Positions 32,183 to 44,403 of a DNA stretch of 64,000 bases are shown one piece after another. The stretch covers positions 4,301,501-4,365,500 of the forward strand of contig CM040094.1 in NCBI GenBank assembly GCA_022496805.1, given 5' to 3'. Every line of letters starts with the position of its first letter. The first letter of the stretch is position 1. Origin of the DNA: Pohlia nutans. Lineage: Eukaryota; Streptophyta; Bryopsida; Bryales; Mniaceae. The position numbers were made by a program, and so were the translations under genes. The notes under the pieces are model-generated. The model saw only the letters and a list, made by a program, of their open reading frames with translations, ran no database searches and was not told the DNA's origin.

Positions 32183-35100
32183 ATGGAGCAGAGCAGTGCA
32201 AATGGCCAGGCAACTGATGTGGACGATGACTACTTACGATGGCAAGAGGAGATACGTCTTGCCGAGGAAGAGGCAGAGGCCATGAAAGCTGGCAAGTCGC
32301 ACAGGTATCACAAGGATTTTCGCAAGCAAGTTGATTTTGCAGAGGAGCCTGTTGCAGCACCTGCAGTGGAAGAGGAGCCTGTTGTGGAAGCAAGCGCTCC
32401 AGAAGTTGAGACAGAGTTCACTGACGATGATGGAACTGTGTACAAATGGGACCCTTATCGCAATGCCTGGATCCCACAGGCAAGTCCTGAATAACCCCTT
32501 TGTATGTGCTTCATGTTTATAGAAATAATTTATATGAATCTCTTCGTAGTGAATAAAACTGGTATGATTGATGTGTCCAAGTTGTTAAAGTAACAGTTGG
32601 AGTTATGCAGGAGGGTGTTTCGGAGCTACCTGCCTATGAAGCGGATGATATGACATTTGTACAAGAGGAAGAGGTATTTCCGGTGCTTCCTTCTGTGATA
32701 CCTTCTTTACTACGTAATGACGAGAACGACGAAGATGAAGTTGAGGATTCCAAACCAGGCAAGAAAGTGGATTCCAAACCAGGCGGGAAGCGGAAAGCCA
32801 CTGACACAGAAGAGCCTAAGAAGGTACTTCTTTCTTACTAATGAATGTGATTAATGAACTCACAGGAGTCTTTTAAATTGAAACTTCCTGCGCTTGAAGA
32901 AGGCACATTTTTTAAGGGTTTAGGGTTGTGCTTCACTTCTTCTTATGATGTAAATAAAATCACCAAAACATATCTCCTTGTGAAGCCGAGGGTATTGCTT
33001 TTAATCTTAAAATGTTCTCTATAACATATCGGAAACTACTTGTGTCCAGCCAAAAAAGTTGCTGGGAGAGTGATGAATTAGATCTAGCGACATCTATTGT
33101 AAGCATTTTGTGGCTGCACTCTGGTTGGTTGTCGAAATGACTCCAACTTCGTTTCAGTGTTGCGTCATAGGAATAGGTTGGTTACTTGTCTGTAAATTGT
33201 ACGTTGATCAATTTTTAGGTTTAGGGTATGTTCGAATTATTACGTAGCTGCTGACGAGGTTTTGCCATTGGTTGTGGTGCACAGGAGGCACAGAAGGAAC
33301 CGGAAGCCTGGTTTGATCTGAAGGTCAACACGCACGTGTACATTGATGGTCTCCCTGAAGATGCAACTATGGAGGAGGTATATTTCCTCTTCCAATCACA
33401 TATAGGAGGCAAGATCATCAAGACTTGTTTCAATAGAATCATGTTAGTAGAGTTTCAATAAGTTATAACTTTGGCTTTTGTGCTGTATTTAGGTTTGCCA
33501 CTTAGTTACTATCTGTTGGTTTTTATGGTTGTGTGTGCAGGTTATAGAAGTTTTCACTAAATGTGGTGTTATCAAAGAGGTTAGTCCTTGTCCCTAAACT
33601 CTCTAATGCATATTGTCTCGATTTGTTCTTGGTTAGGCTTTGGCGATATTGTGATACTTGACACAATGTGGGCGTGATGTGGTGAGATTTAAGAGTTTTG
33701 TTTCTTTTTGACAGGATCCAGACACTAAGAAACCACGAATTAAACTTTATGTAGACAAAGCAACAGGCAAACAGAAAGGTGACGGCTTAGTTACATATCT
33801 GAAGGTGAGACTCTTTGTCCTTATGCGGTATGCGTGGTCACTTGTTGAGTGCAATCATGTCAGTGGTTTGATTGATATCTGATCCAAAGACGAAATTTAA
33901 ATGTTCTCTCTGCTTTATCGGTTGTTGCCGCAAAAATTTGTATCGGCTCACACTTTTTGCTGGTTTGATGCAAACAGGAACCATCCGTGGACTTAGCATT
34001 GAGTATTTTGGATGGGACTTCTTTGAGACCTGGAGGTGGCCCACTCATGTCTGTGACGCGTGCAAAATTTGAGCAGAAAGGTACTTGTTTTAGTGTGTTT
34101 CAGATCCTAAAGTTCCGCTAGGTTTGGCCCTTCTTAGTAAGTCCTACTTATCTTCTTTTTCAAGTCTCACGTAAGTAATTTGCAACTAGCCTACCAATAT
34201 TTCAGTCATCTGGATTGCATCTGTGTCAATTTGGAGACGAGATATCAATGAGCTGGTTGGTTCTTTGCAGGGGATGTGTTCATGAAGAAGCAGCAAAATA
34301 AGCAAAAGAAGAAGAAACTGAAACAACAGGAACAGAAAGCACTTGGCTGGGGTATTAACTATCTCCATACTCTCTTCTGATGCTTCAGTTGATATAGCAA
34401 TTACTAGTGCACTTTTGATTACACAAATGCGTTGATCGATTGCAACTATTATTTTGTTTTCATTGTTGATATTAGATGTGTTTCGAGTTTCACTTGTCAC
34501 TCACTGTTATGTAGCGATTAGAAGTTCACACCAAAGCAATTGGCCTTCTTAGCCAATTATTTGTGTGTGCGCTGTCCAAATGCTCGACAGTAATATGGTT
34601 TGTCGTGTGAAACCACGCAATTTTTTTCCTTTACATTAACTTCCATATTCTAATGACTCTGTTCACTGGTTACTTTTGTTGTACTCCAGGAGGATTTGAT
34701 GACAAAAAGAAGGAAGAAACTATGACAGTGATTCTGAAGCACATGTTCACACGCTCAGAGCTTATGGTAAACAGGCTAACGTTCATCTCATGTTGTCTAC
34801 ATCTGCATCCGTAGGAGTTGAAATTAATCGTTTAAGAAGCTTCAAGGAAGGTCATATATTGTGGCAATTGAGAAAAGAAGAAAGAATCCTTTGTACGATT
34901 GGTGGCATGTAGCATGATTTACTAAAACTGTACGTAATATTTTGAGTTGTGCGCTTACAGGGTTATTATCAGATGAATAGATTTAGGTCTAGTACAACTA
35001 GGTCATGGGCCTCTATTTGTTGATACTATTGCTGCTTCAGTATTGGTTAACTCATGACGTAGTATGATGTAGTATTTAAGCACACACTAACAAGCGACTC

Positions 35101-35741
35101 TTGATGCTTTGACAGGCTGATCCAAGTTTGTTGCCTGAGGTTGAGGAGGATGTGATGACTGAATGCACCAAAATTGGACCCATTGAGAGGCTCCGAGTAA
35201 GTTCATGAACTTTTGAAGTCCCATAGATCTAATCTATTTAGGCGTATTTTGTATATTAAACAGCATGCAGCCGTAGTTTATTTTTATTTTGATGAGCTAG
35301 GACTTGCTTAGACTTGATTTTGAATGTTGCATCAGCAATAGCACAAGTTTTTTAAGGAGTGGCAGAATGTGAAGGATTTACATGGAATAACTATTTTGAA
35401 TGTGTTGTTGGATCAGGTTTATGAGAATCATCCAGACGGAGTTGTGATGGTGAAGTTCAAGGACAAAGCAGCCGGCTTGAAGTGCATTCAGATTATGAAT
35501 GGCCGTTGGTAAGTTATATTGCTCATCACACTTTCTAATTCATGCACATGTTTCGGTGTTCGGTCCTACATTGATCGATTTGTGCTTTCATTGATTATTT
35601 CGTCATGTGAATTGAAGGTTTGGTGGGAAGCAAATTGAGGCTTTTGAAGACCCAGGGACTGTAAATTACGCAATGGTCCGAGATGTTGCAGAGGAAGAAG
35701 CAAGGTTGGAACAGTTTGGGCGTGAACTCGAGGCTGAGTAG
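32183..35741 (+). CDS. Tat-SF1/CUS2-type splicing factor (two RRMs, the second UHM-like), 11 coding exons
   Basis: Exons: 32183-32479, 32611-32823, 33285-33377, 33541-33579, 33715-33804, 33978-34080, 34271-34351, 34690-34766, 35116-35196, 35417-35508 and 35618-35741; 429 residues in an unbroken frame. Family role: Tat-SF1/CUS2 proteins bind SF3B1 through the UHM and act with U2 snRNP in the nucleus. Seen here: acidic N-terminus, the hallmark [18 protein letters not shown] (residues ~82-99), a KPGKK/KPGGKRK basic stretch, RRM1 (about 186-278; VYIDGLP and KGDGLVTY as RNP2 and RNP1), a Lys-rich linker, and a C-terminal RRM (about 312-405) ending in the UHM signature R-W-F (388-390, NGRWFGG). The first intron is GC-AG (CAG-GCAAGT); the others are GT-AG. 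Arabidopsis ELF9 belongs to this family. Confidence 0.93.
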
Positions 35742-36191
35742 CGGCAATGTACACACTTTGGGAGGATTTTATTGTTGTAGTTTTCCTCCTTGCAAATTGC
35801 ATCGGTTTTCGTACCTGAGACTCTTGTTCTCATGACGTATTGTATCATTTCATTTCCCCTTAGTAGACCACTGGTACGAGCTTTACTTACACTCTCGTGT
35901 GACTGATAAAGCAGAGGTGTTCAATATCACTCCCACCTCTTTCTTTTGTTTTCAGTCATTGTTGTTGGAAATCAAATGAAAGGGAATTTTTCCCCTCTCT
36001 TTCCTGTTGAGAATTGATACTCAATACACATACCGTGTCGTCATTATGATAGAGAATCATCTGCACATTCTAAGTCTTCCTATGAAATTCTTCCTATGAC
36101 TTCCTGTGTTTTATTGCGAATGAAGGCTGGGCAGGAATGACGTTCAGCAACAGAGCTTTTAAAAACAAGTGACTGCTTTTACTTATTTTGT
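35742..36191. other. 3' region of the splicing-factor gene
   Basis: Downstream of the stop codon; probably 3' UTR to about 36.1 kb. No other feature. Confidence 0.45.
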
Positions 36192-36424
36192 TTAACCCCT
36201 AAACGTCTGAACGCGCCTTTGTGGCCAGTAGAATACGTTGTATTCTGGTTGTATTTGGAATGAATCCACACCTTTAATGGGTTTGAGTTCAAAAGAGAAA
36301 TTGGAATTTAGATCAGTGCAATTCTAGTGAGTTACTAAGATCCCACTTTAAAGTTTATTGTTAGTAGCAAATCCCAATTATACGTTAACGTAGATACTAT
36401 ACCCATGGGACGAGTAGGGGTTAA
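36192..36424. mobile_element. Candidate TTAA element (225 bp)
   Basis: TTAA-CCCCTAAACGTC at left and GACGAGTAGGGG-TTAA at right (9 of 12 terminal bases complementary). A second right-end-like sequence, GGCGATTAAGGG-TTAA, occurs at 37126 and resembles family B ends, so the true right boundary could be there instead (930 bp). Confidence 0.5.
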
Positions 36425-38457
36425 GAATAGTGATGTGTTTCCACAATTAAATTTCTCTCCATCACTCATGTCCTGGAATATTGCAAAAGACGAAATGCCA
36501 AAAACCACAAGTTTTATTTTGGGACAAAGGGAGTATCAAATTGGAGGTAATTTTACTAAAATTACAAATTTTATACTCAAATACAATCATGATTTGTTGA
36601 AATCAATATGGTTCAATAGTGGTGAAATTGTTCACATAAGTTTTACTATGATTTGATCAAGGTGGCTTGAGATCTCTTTGTAAGAAATCAAAAGATAAAT
36701 TTACAGGTTGAAATATTGCACAATATGCAAAAGATAATGAGTATTTTTTATTTTTTTATATACTTCAAACAATAATCTCTTTTAACATCAAAATTTAAGC
36801 ATACTTCAACACTATTACCTAACCGAACCATATGGATGTCATAGAATAGTCATCACCTACAATTTTCATTTGTATGTCAGCCTCAAATAATGGATTTAGT
36901 GCACATTTTATAGCTGAAAACTTTGGAATTTATTTTGTCAAAATGGAAGCTCACATTGAATGAAAGAACCTAGTAAATTCATTTTCCTTACGTAAAGGTA
37001 ACTACCTGAAAAATTCATGTAAAAAAACCACACTTCAAAAACCCTTTCATGATTTCAACAATGAGCAAAGTGGCGGCGATTTTGTACATCATCTACAATT
37101 TGCATGGTTAGGCGATTAAGGGTTAAGACAAGGTCAACAATCCCCTTCACACAAAACACAAATAACTCTAATTGAATACATACAAGTAAAAAGGTGTACT
37201 TGAGGCATTTAACTACAAAACTAGAGCATAGTGCCACAAGCCCATTCGGTCACAAGCTTGGAACCCAAATGAACCTCTTATACTATAGTTTGGTGTTCCA
37301 AATGCCCTTTTCTAATGGCGGCAGAAGTTAATTAAAGTTCAAAATTTTATGGATAGATGATTTCAAATCAACACAAGTCCTTATGTTTAGGTAGTGTAAA
37401 CATTGAAAGAATTTCTCCGCTCGAATTTCAATTCAAATTGTATTATACCGGTTGGTCTTCAAAGACATTAATTACATGATGTTGACATACTTAATATATG
37501 CTCTATGAAGTCCTTTTTATCCAAAGGTGTTTTCACAGTAGAACATGGTCTTGGTCTTGAAACTCAATGACCACACCGGTACCATAAATGTGGTGAAAAG
37601 CAAGTTTTGAAAAGTCTTTAATTAGACATGGATCTCCTTGTATAGCTAAGACATTCTTGAACAACAAATTTCAAACCAAGTTCACCTTTGAAACTTTGCA
37701 ATCAATTACAATATTATAGTAAAAAAAATGTATGAAGTAAAATTGAGTTTATTTTTTACATTTCAATGAAAGAAGGCCAATTTTTAAAATAAAATAACAT
37801 GTATATATTAAGAACCATCTAGATAAGGGATTTCAAGTTTTAATTTTGCCATATCACATGAATTTACCACTCAAAACGTCCTTGTATTTTAGCCTCTTTT
37901 TTTCTTAAGAATATAAAATAACATTTTTACAAAACATGACTCCAAAAACATCATAGCTTAGATATGAGAATATGAAAAAAAAGTTAATCTGTGAAAATAG
38001 TGTTTTCATTAATGAAAAAACAACACATTCAAAAAATACTACAAAGTTTTTCACTCAAAACCATCCAATTCAATCCATTTATTCTAAAATTAGAGGCTAG
38101 GAACAGACAAATGCGCCCAACCTAAAAATACATAATTCTAAAACTTCACATCTCCATAGTATATACCTTTTTTCTACAAAATCCCAAAGTCCACAAATTT
38201 CAAAATTCAACGCTTGTGACAACATTTTCCAACATATCTTTTCTTGAAAACGCCCTCAAATTTGTGTGTTATTTTCCAACACATGGAATGATCTTCATTG
38301 ATACCGGTGATATAAAGTTTTGGTCCCATCTAGGGGGATGCCATAGAGAGAATTGAGTTGTGTTTGGGTTGAATTTTTCAACTGGGTTGAGTGTTTGCAA
38401 CCAAACTCAACCCAACCAAAGGGATTGCATGGGATTGGAGTTGAGTTGGAGTTGGGC
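36425..38457. other. Intergenic, AT-rich; one TTAA-type end at 37126
   Basis: Contains only short ORFs. The segment near 37070-37126 (TGTACATCATCTACAATTTG then GGTTAGGCGATTAAGGGTTAA) resembles the right end of family B. No gene recognised. Confidence 0.4.
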
Positions 38458-38550
38458 TTAATCCCTAAATGCCTACAACCCTCTCAAGATTTGAAGAATT
38501 GCAAAAAATGCATTATCAAATGTAACTTAAAGAGATATTTGAGCTTGATA

Positions 38551-40163
38551 TACAGTACCTCACAAAACTGTTCCAATGCTGTAAATATCTTCTTTTGGTT
38601 GACTGTGGATGCTACATGGCAATTGCAAATGCCCATGTGGCATTGCAATAAGCTTCTAATCTACGTTAGGAAGCCACATGTAAAAACCAATGACATGCAT
38701 GACTATCTATACGTGACAATTGTAGGGTTCAAAGCCATCTGATTCACTGGAACAGTTTTGTGAGTGCACTCTTCCAAAACTAAATGTTTACAAAAGCTTG
38801 TCAATCTTGATGGACCTTCAACTCTTTGTTGTAGAACTTTGTTCCAGTGTGTGTATAGACCATTTTCCTACAGTTTTTTGTACTTTGTTGTTTTTGCTTC
38901 CAAGTAGAAAAGATGGTGTCTGCATTATCTTCTCAAAAAAAGTCAGACGTTCTTTCTATGTTGCAAAGAGGGTGCACTATAAGAGAAGTGTCAAGGAGTT
39001 TGCATGTGGGTGTTGGAACTGTGCAGAGGCTCCGACAAAAGTGTGTTTTCAATGTAGAATCATCACATGGAGGTAGACCAAGAAAGATGACTCCTGCAAT
39101 GGAACGGTCTTGTGTATTGAATATGACTAGAGGTAAGCTTAGTACTGCAGTAGAGGCTACAAAAAATGTGCAAGAGGCATTTGGGATGCAAGTGTGTGTT
39201 GAAACAGTGAGACGTGTTTTACGTAGAGGTGGTTTACAATCACAAGTGAAGCAGAAAAAACCACGTCTTTCAGTCAAGAATATCAAAGCACGTTTAGACT
39301 TTGCAAGAGCCCATCTAGATTGGACTATAGATGATTGGAGTCGTGTCATTTTCTCTGATGAGTCTAAAATCAACTTATTCTGCTCTGATAGAATCTCTTG
39401 GTGTTGGAGTCGTGATCCACATGAGTTGTCAACACGCACTGTTACAGAGACAGTAAAGCATGGTGGTGGTGGAATCATGATTTGGGGTAGTATGACCATT
39501 TATGGGCCAGGACTAGTGTACAAAGTTGAAGGCCGCCTCAATCAACATGGATATCGTCAGATTTTAGAGCAGACAATAGATGGTACAATTAGAAAATATG
39601 GATTAGATGCTACACAAGTCATTTTTCAGCAAGATAATGCTTCCGTTCACACCACAAAAATGATGTAAGAATGGTTTTCAAGGCAAAGTTTTAGTCTTCT
39701 AACGTGGCCTGCCCAATCCCCTGATTTAAATCCAATAGAACATCTATGGGCCATCCTCAAAAGGAGATTGAATCAATATGATTCACCTCCAAAAGGAATG
39801 ATAGAATTATGGGAACGTGTAGTACAAGTCTTCTCTTCTATTACTGCACATGATTGTAGAAGACTTATAGAAAGTATGCCCAAAAGGATTGAAGCTGTAA
39901 TAGCTTCAAAAGGAAGATGGACAAAGTATTAGCTAGTTTACTTAGAGCACTCACAAAACTGTACCAATGTATATACTAGTTTTTAACTTTCATTTTTCCT
40001 TCAATGATATTTGATTTAGTTAGATTTTTTTTACAAATGTGTACTAGATTGGATGTAATATATGCCTCAAACTACTACTTGAAAGTTTGGACATCCATTT
40101 ATCTTACACATACTTTTGAATCTAGAAGTTCCAATCATTGGAACAGTTTTGTGAGGTACTGTA
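38551..40163 (+). mobile_element. Tc1-type (DD34E) DNA transposon, 1609 bp, TA duplicated
   Basis: Body 38553-40161, flanked by TA on both sides. Ends are a perfect inverted repeat of about 26 bp that begins CAGTACCTCACAAAACTG and continues TTCCAATG. The intact target in the sister element reads GATATATGAATAAA (about 27032), confirming a TA insertion. A second copy of the terminal motif lies about 215 bp inside each end, in the opposite orientation (GGAACAGTTTTGTGAG near 38749; CTCACAAAACTGTACC near 39949). These look like internal transposase binding sites. The element carries one transposase ORF with a single nonsense codon. Confidence 0.93.
38913..39932 (+). pseudogene. Tc1-like DD34E transposase with one in-frame stop
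   Basis: Reads as 339 codons from ATG 38913 to TAG 39930-39932, with a single TAA at codon 252 (39666-39668). The N-terminal paired-like helix-turn-helix region (TIREVSRSLHVGVGTVQRL), GRPRK linker (54-58) and second DNA-binding half are followed by the catalytic core: D149 in IFSDESK, the glycine-rich HGGGGIMIWG box, D241 in FQQDNASVH, and E276 in SPDLNPIEHLW. The spacing D241 to E276 is exactly 34 residues, so this is the Tc1 DD34E class, not the DD39D mariner class common in plants. The frame is otherwise intact, so inactivation looks recent. The stop falls between the second and third catalytic residues, so the shortened product should be inactive. Confidence 0.93.
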
Positions 40164-40633
40164 TGAATAAAAGTTGTACATTATGAATTTTAGATTCTAT
40201 TTATACGGTTATATCTATGATTGACGTCACCAATGCTTTTGTATAAAATTTGAAACTTAATATTCAAATTCTTCAGATTACAAATTAGATATTGACAATC
40301 TGTAGATGAAATTTTTGTAATGGGTTGAAATATAACACTTTGAGTGTAGTGATTTTTGAGATTTTTTGGTTGCTTAACTTTATGAGTTTATTTTTCCAAG
40401 AGCACATTTGAACTAAGATCTTTAAAATCTTTGGTATATCATTGCAACATGAAATGAGGCATTAAAATTTCACAAATCATTGCCTTTCTAATCGATTCAC
40501 ACATACATAAAGTTGACTTCCCATAAAATTTGTAGTAAAAAAATGCACATTGCAAAAAGTGCATGATGGATAAGAGAACGTAACATAGTCATACATCATC
40601 CAAAAAATGGAGGGTTAGGCAATTAGGGGTTAA

Positions 40634-40893
40634 TTGAATAGTAGGGGGAGGGACCATCCAAAATAATATTGTAAATTTTCAACCAAAAGAGGGGGACTTC
40701 AGTTGAGAATTTTCTCAAGAAAGGGACCACAATTATTTGACAATTTTTTTCAAGGGTTGGAATTACTCTCCTTGTGTGGACCAGGTTTGAAACCGTTTTC
40801 AATCCAAAAGTACCTAAAATATTCAACCCATCCCCTTGTGTAGATCCCCCTTTAATTACATTTTTTACAATATCGCCAATTGAATTTGTCATT
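40634..40893. other. Short gap between two TTAA elements
   Basis: No gene. A minus-strand ORF here continues into the next element and resembles nothing known. Confidence 0.4.
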
Positions 40894-41133
40894 TTAACCC
40901 CCAAAGGACAAAGAAGCCTACGTTGAGCCTCATGATTTTTTAGCAATTTCAAGTAGGTCCTATGTGAATTTCCTTTTGTTCAAATTTATTTGTTTTTTGA
41001 TCAACACATGCAATGTTCTTCACTGATTCGAATGATATAAAAGTTTCTCCCATATAAATTATGATTATTTGCAATATGATTGATTGAATTTTTCATTTTA
41101 AAGCCATAAATCCTTTGTTCTTTAGGGGTTATA
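40894..41133. mobile_element. TTAA element, family A (232 bp)
   Basis: TTAA-CCCCCAAAGGAC at left, GTTCTTTAGGGG-TTAT at right (the right TTAA has one change). The interior is collinear with 51248-51476 (CAATGTTCTTCACTGATTC, GATATAAAA). Non-coding. Confidence 0.75.
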
Positions 41134-42699
41134 ACCATGAATCCATAGTCCTTTAAAAGTCTTAAAGAATTAAGAGTATATGGGTTGATGAGGCCTAGAG
41201 AATTGACCACCATTTATTCATGTAGGCTTGTAGGCTGGAGACTAAATCAACCAGGAGTTATTAACTCAGTTATTAAAGACGAGTTTAGACTACAGACCAG
41301 GAGGTTGTCCAATGTCCCTCTAAAATCTGTAATTATCCTAGGACAACTTGAATTTACACTGCAAGAGAAAAAGGAGAATAACAGCATGCGTTGTGGTCTC
41401 CAAAAGGTCTAGAAAGTGGCCTAGTGGACAATGTTTCACGGTCCAAGTTGTATTTTTGTGTGTCAAGCAAAAAGGCTCTCTTGCCGCGAAACCATGAGAT
41501 CATCGCATGAAAATGCCGTTTCAACTTTTTCAATTTTTTTCTAATGTTATTGTAGCTCCTATGGCCACATACATTAAAAAATCAGCTCCCTCTCATTTTG
41601 GTGCATCATTGGTCATTCCTCCCGGTCCAAGTTCAATTTACACCTAGTGAAAGGTCACAGAGCCTTAAAATTACATTTTTATGAAAGTATGACCATGGAA
41701 GCGTAGTCATGAATAGTGAAGATTTTTCAACAAAGTCCAATCTAGTGTTTTGTCTGTTCAACCTACTAAAATGCATGTTCAACTTACGAACATGAACTCA
41801 AAAATCTAGAAGTAGGATAAAAAAACATTTTAGTAAACTAGACTTTGTGAAAGATCAACCATGAGAATAATCCATTTTTCTTGGTCACGGCTCTTGATCC
41901 ATAAGTTAGTCTAAACTGTCCCTCATAGAGGGCAGAAAACCATGGGTAGCTCCAAAGGTGTCCTCCCTGAAAACAGCCATTTGTACAGTGCAGGCATGGA
42001 GCCATGTGTACAGTAGACGGACCCGAAAATTATGGTGGGGAATGAAGTTGAGAAAATAATTTACTGTAGCGAAAGTAAAGTTAGAGCATGCTCATGGCCA
42101 GTTCACACCAAGCCCCCATCTGCATTCCCAAAATGGAGAAAGGTAAAATCTAAGCAACTATCGTTCAAGCACTGTGCAACTGTGTATTACAGTGCCGCAA
42201 CTTGAGCCATGCTCCTTTTTTGGGTTGCGTTCTTTTTTGGCATGTGTTAGAGTAATTTCTAATTGCGTAATTTATATTTCTCCGTTGACAACAAATTCCC
42301 TCAAAATCATCTGACGTATGCATGCGTGCGGCAGCATTTGTGTATGTGAATGGGCCATTAGTAGTTGCTCATTGTGCACCAAGTTCACATCCAAGATGGC
42401 ATGTGAGAAGTGAAAACGTCCTTAGCAACAACTACTATGTGTGCCTGGAATAGAGCCCAATGACCAATTACATACTACTACTTTTGTGACAATCATAATG
42501 GTGGAAAATAAATTTACTAAACTTATCTTCATAAAGTGAGAGCATGGTCTTGTCACATAATAGGACAAAATGTTTGATATAATAACCACTCTCACCCTAT
42601 TGACAATATTTGGTGGGCACGAATCAAACTCCACACTATTAGGCTCACATCATCATGCAAATATAGGTTTTGTGAGTGGAAAATGTCTGATCTAACAGC
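41134..42699. other. Intergenic, no gene seen
   Basis: Mixed AT-rich sequence. Short ORFs only and no recognisable protein, RNA or element. Confidence 0.4.
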
Positions 42700-43115
42700 G
42701 GATTTATGTGTAAGCCAGGTGGGTAAAGAATACTCTTAATGTGGCTATAGGACAAGAGTGACTTCCACCAATGACTGGTGAGTACAAAAACCAGTCTGTC
42801 AGTTCCATCGATATCAATATGGAATCCACTCTAAGGACGGACTTACGTGTAAGCCCGGTGGATAAAAAATACTCTAAATGTGGCTATAGGACAAGAGTGA
42901 CTTCCATCAGTGATTGGTGAGTACAAAAACCAGTATGTCAGTTCCATCGATATCAATATAGAATGATCCACTCTAAGAATGGACTCACGTGTAAGCCCGC
43001 CGGTGGATAAAGAATACTCTAAATGTGGCTGTAGGACAAAGAGTGACTTCCATCAATGATTAGTGAGTGCAAAATCCAGTTTGTGAGTTCCATCAATATC
43101 ATTATAGAATCCACT
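42700..43115. repeat. Tandem repeat, three units of about 140 bp
   Basis: Each unit contains GTGTAAGCC, AATACTCT(T/A)AATGTGGCT, GACAAGAGTGACTTCCA, GGTGAGTACAAAAACCAGT and GTTCCATCGATATCAATAT in this order. Units start near 42700, 42838 and 42979 and are mildly diverged. Origin unknown. Confidence 0.85.
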
Positions 43116-44403
43116 GTAGAAAGCACAAGAAAGTGTTTTTCATATTCCAGCACCGGTGACCGCACCCACCCATTGATACATGTACCGAGGCTCTAAAAGC
43201 ATCTCAACTAGCACTCTAGATACCGCTTTGGCTATGGGACAATGGATGAGACCGAGTTGGTGAACAATTTATTTGGAATGTGACACTGGAAAATGTGACC
43301 AAGTCATGGGCCGTCAAAGTCACTCAAGCAAGTATATCTTCTCTTCTCAATTGCATATCTTAATTACACAATCCATAAGTGGTGACTTGTGAGTGGCTCA
43401 CTTACTATTTTCAAGAGTCTAAGTGAGTGACGTTGGTGGAGGAACTACACGATGAAGTTTAACTTTTTGAATAACGTTTAGAGATGCTTTGATACCCCAA
43501 CTCTAAACACCCCCCCCCCCCCCCCTTGGATGTTAACACAAGCACTATTCACTCATGGGGCCCATTTTTTTTTAAATCCATTTTTGGCACCTTAGAGGGT
43601 TCAATTTGGAAAATTCTTTTGCAAATTTGAAACCTACAACCTCAAATCAGCCTAGGAGTACCCCGTCGAGAATTTCAAACCCTTGAAAGAGGGGATTTCT
43701 TTTACAATGGGCCCCTACATGCACAAAACATGTCCTCTTACATTAACGTCGAAGGGGGAATTAGAGTCAGAGGCACTAACACAATCAGAATGTTTTGGGG
43801 AAATTTTTAAAAAAAAATTGAACTTAGTATCTTTCCTTCAGTTCCGTAACAGCATCTATCCAGGGCCGGAACCTTCCCCAGCAGAGCCCCGGCATCCCGC
43901 ACTGCAATTGTGCTCGTGGATCCAGGGCTCGGCAGTGGGCTGACCGCGGAGACCGAACGTTGACCGAGGTTGGTGGAGGGGGAGCGTTGCCGGGCCGGGG
44001 GAGATGGCCACGGCGGGTCGGAGGGAGCCCGGGTCTTCAGCCCGGGTCGCCTATTATTATCCAGGGCCGGATTCAGCGTGATTGCTGGAGATGCTCTCTC
44101 TGGCTGGCCTTCGCGTCACGCAAGGGTACTATCTTTACACAGGGCCCTCTCTCTCACAATCAATGGTCCCAGCCAGTCACAGCACTTGTGACGTGGTCCT
44201 TTTGCTTTTGCCTTTTTTCTTTTATACTTTTTTATTCACAACTGAATGAGTCCATTCTGACTGCAGTGCTGCAGCCCCATTTGATTGACGTAATACTTGT
44301 CCTTGGCACTAAACCAGATCAGATCCTTTGTTGCAGACTTGTCCGTGCATGGCCGTAAGCAGCCCTGTCCTTTGCTTTACTAACTAGGCTCATGCTCAAC
44401 TAC
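43116..44403. other. Intergenic with a C run, a dispersed repeat and a GC-rich island
   Basis: A C homopolymer lies at about 43509-43525. The segment about 43678-43790 repeats 29450-29580. From about 43860 to 44130 the GC content jumps well above the surroundings (GGCCGGGGGAGATGGCC), with two CCAGGGCCGGA motifs near 43860 and 44061. No protein was recognised in it. Confidence 0.5.

Larger units (their letters stand above)
38458..40633. mobile_element. TTAA element, family B, interrupted by a Tc1-type transposon
   Basis: TTAA-TCCCTAAATGCC at left, GGCAATTAGGGG-TTAA at right. Without the inner Tc1 element (38553-40161) it is about 560 bp and collinear with 26941-27509. Nesting shows that the Tc1 insertion is younger than this copy. 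Confidence 0.85.

Noticed and set aside
36425..37126. Possible single 930-bp TTAA element from 36192 to 37126
   Set aside because: Two alternative right ends exist and no sister copy in the window settles the boundary, so only the shorter candidate is listed.
38933..39499. 188-codon minus-strand frame over the Tc1 transposase
   Set aside because: Antisense of the transposase, which has the complete catalytic motifs in the other strand.
43509..43525. C homopolymer (also at about 55350-55368)
   Set aside because: Simple homopolymers; lengths may be sequencing artefacts and carry no evident function.
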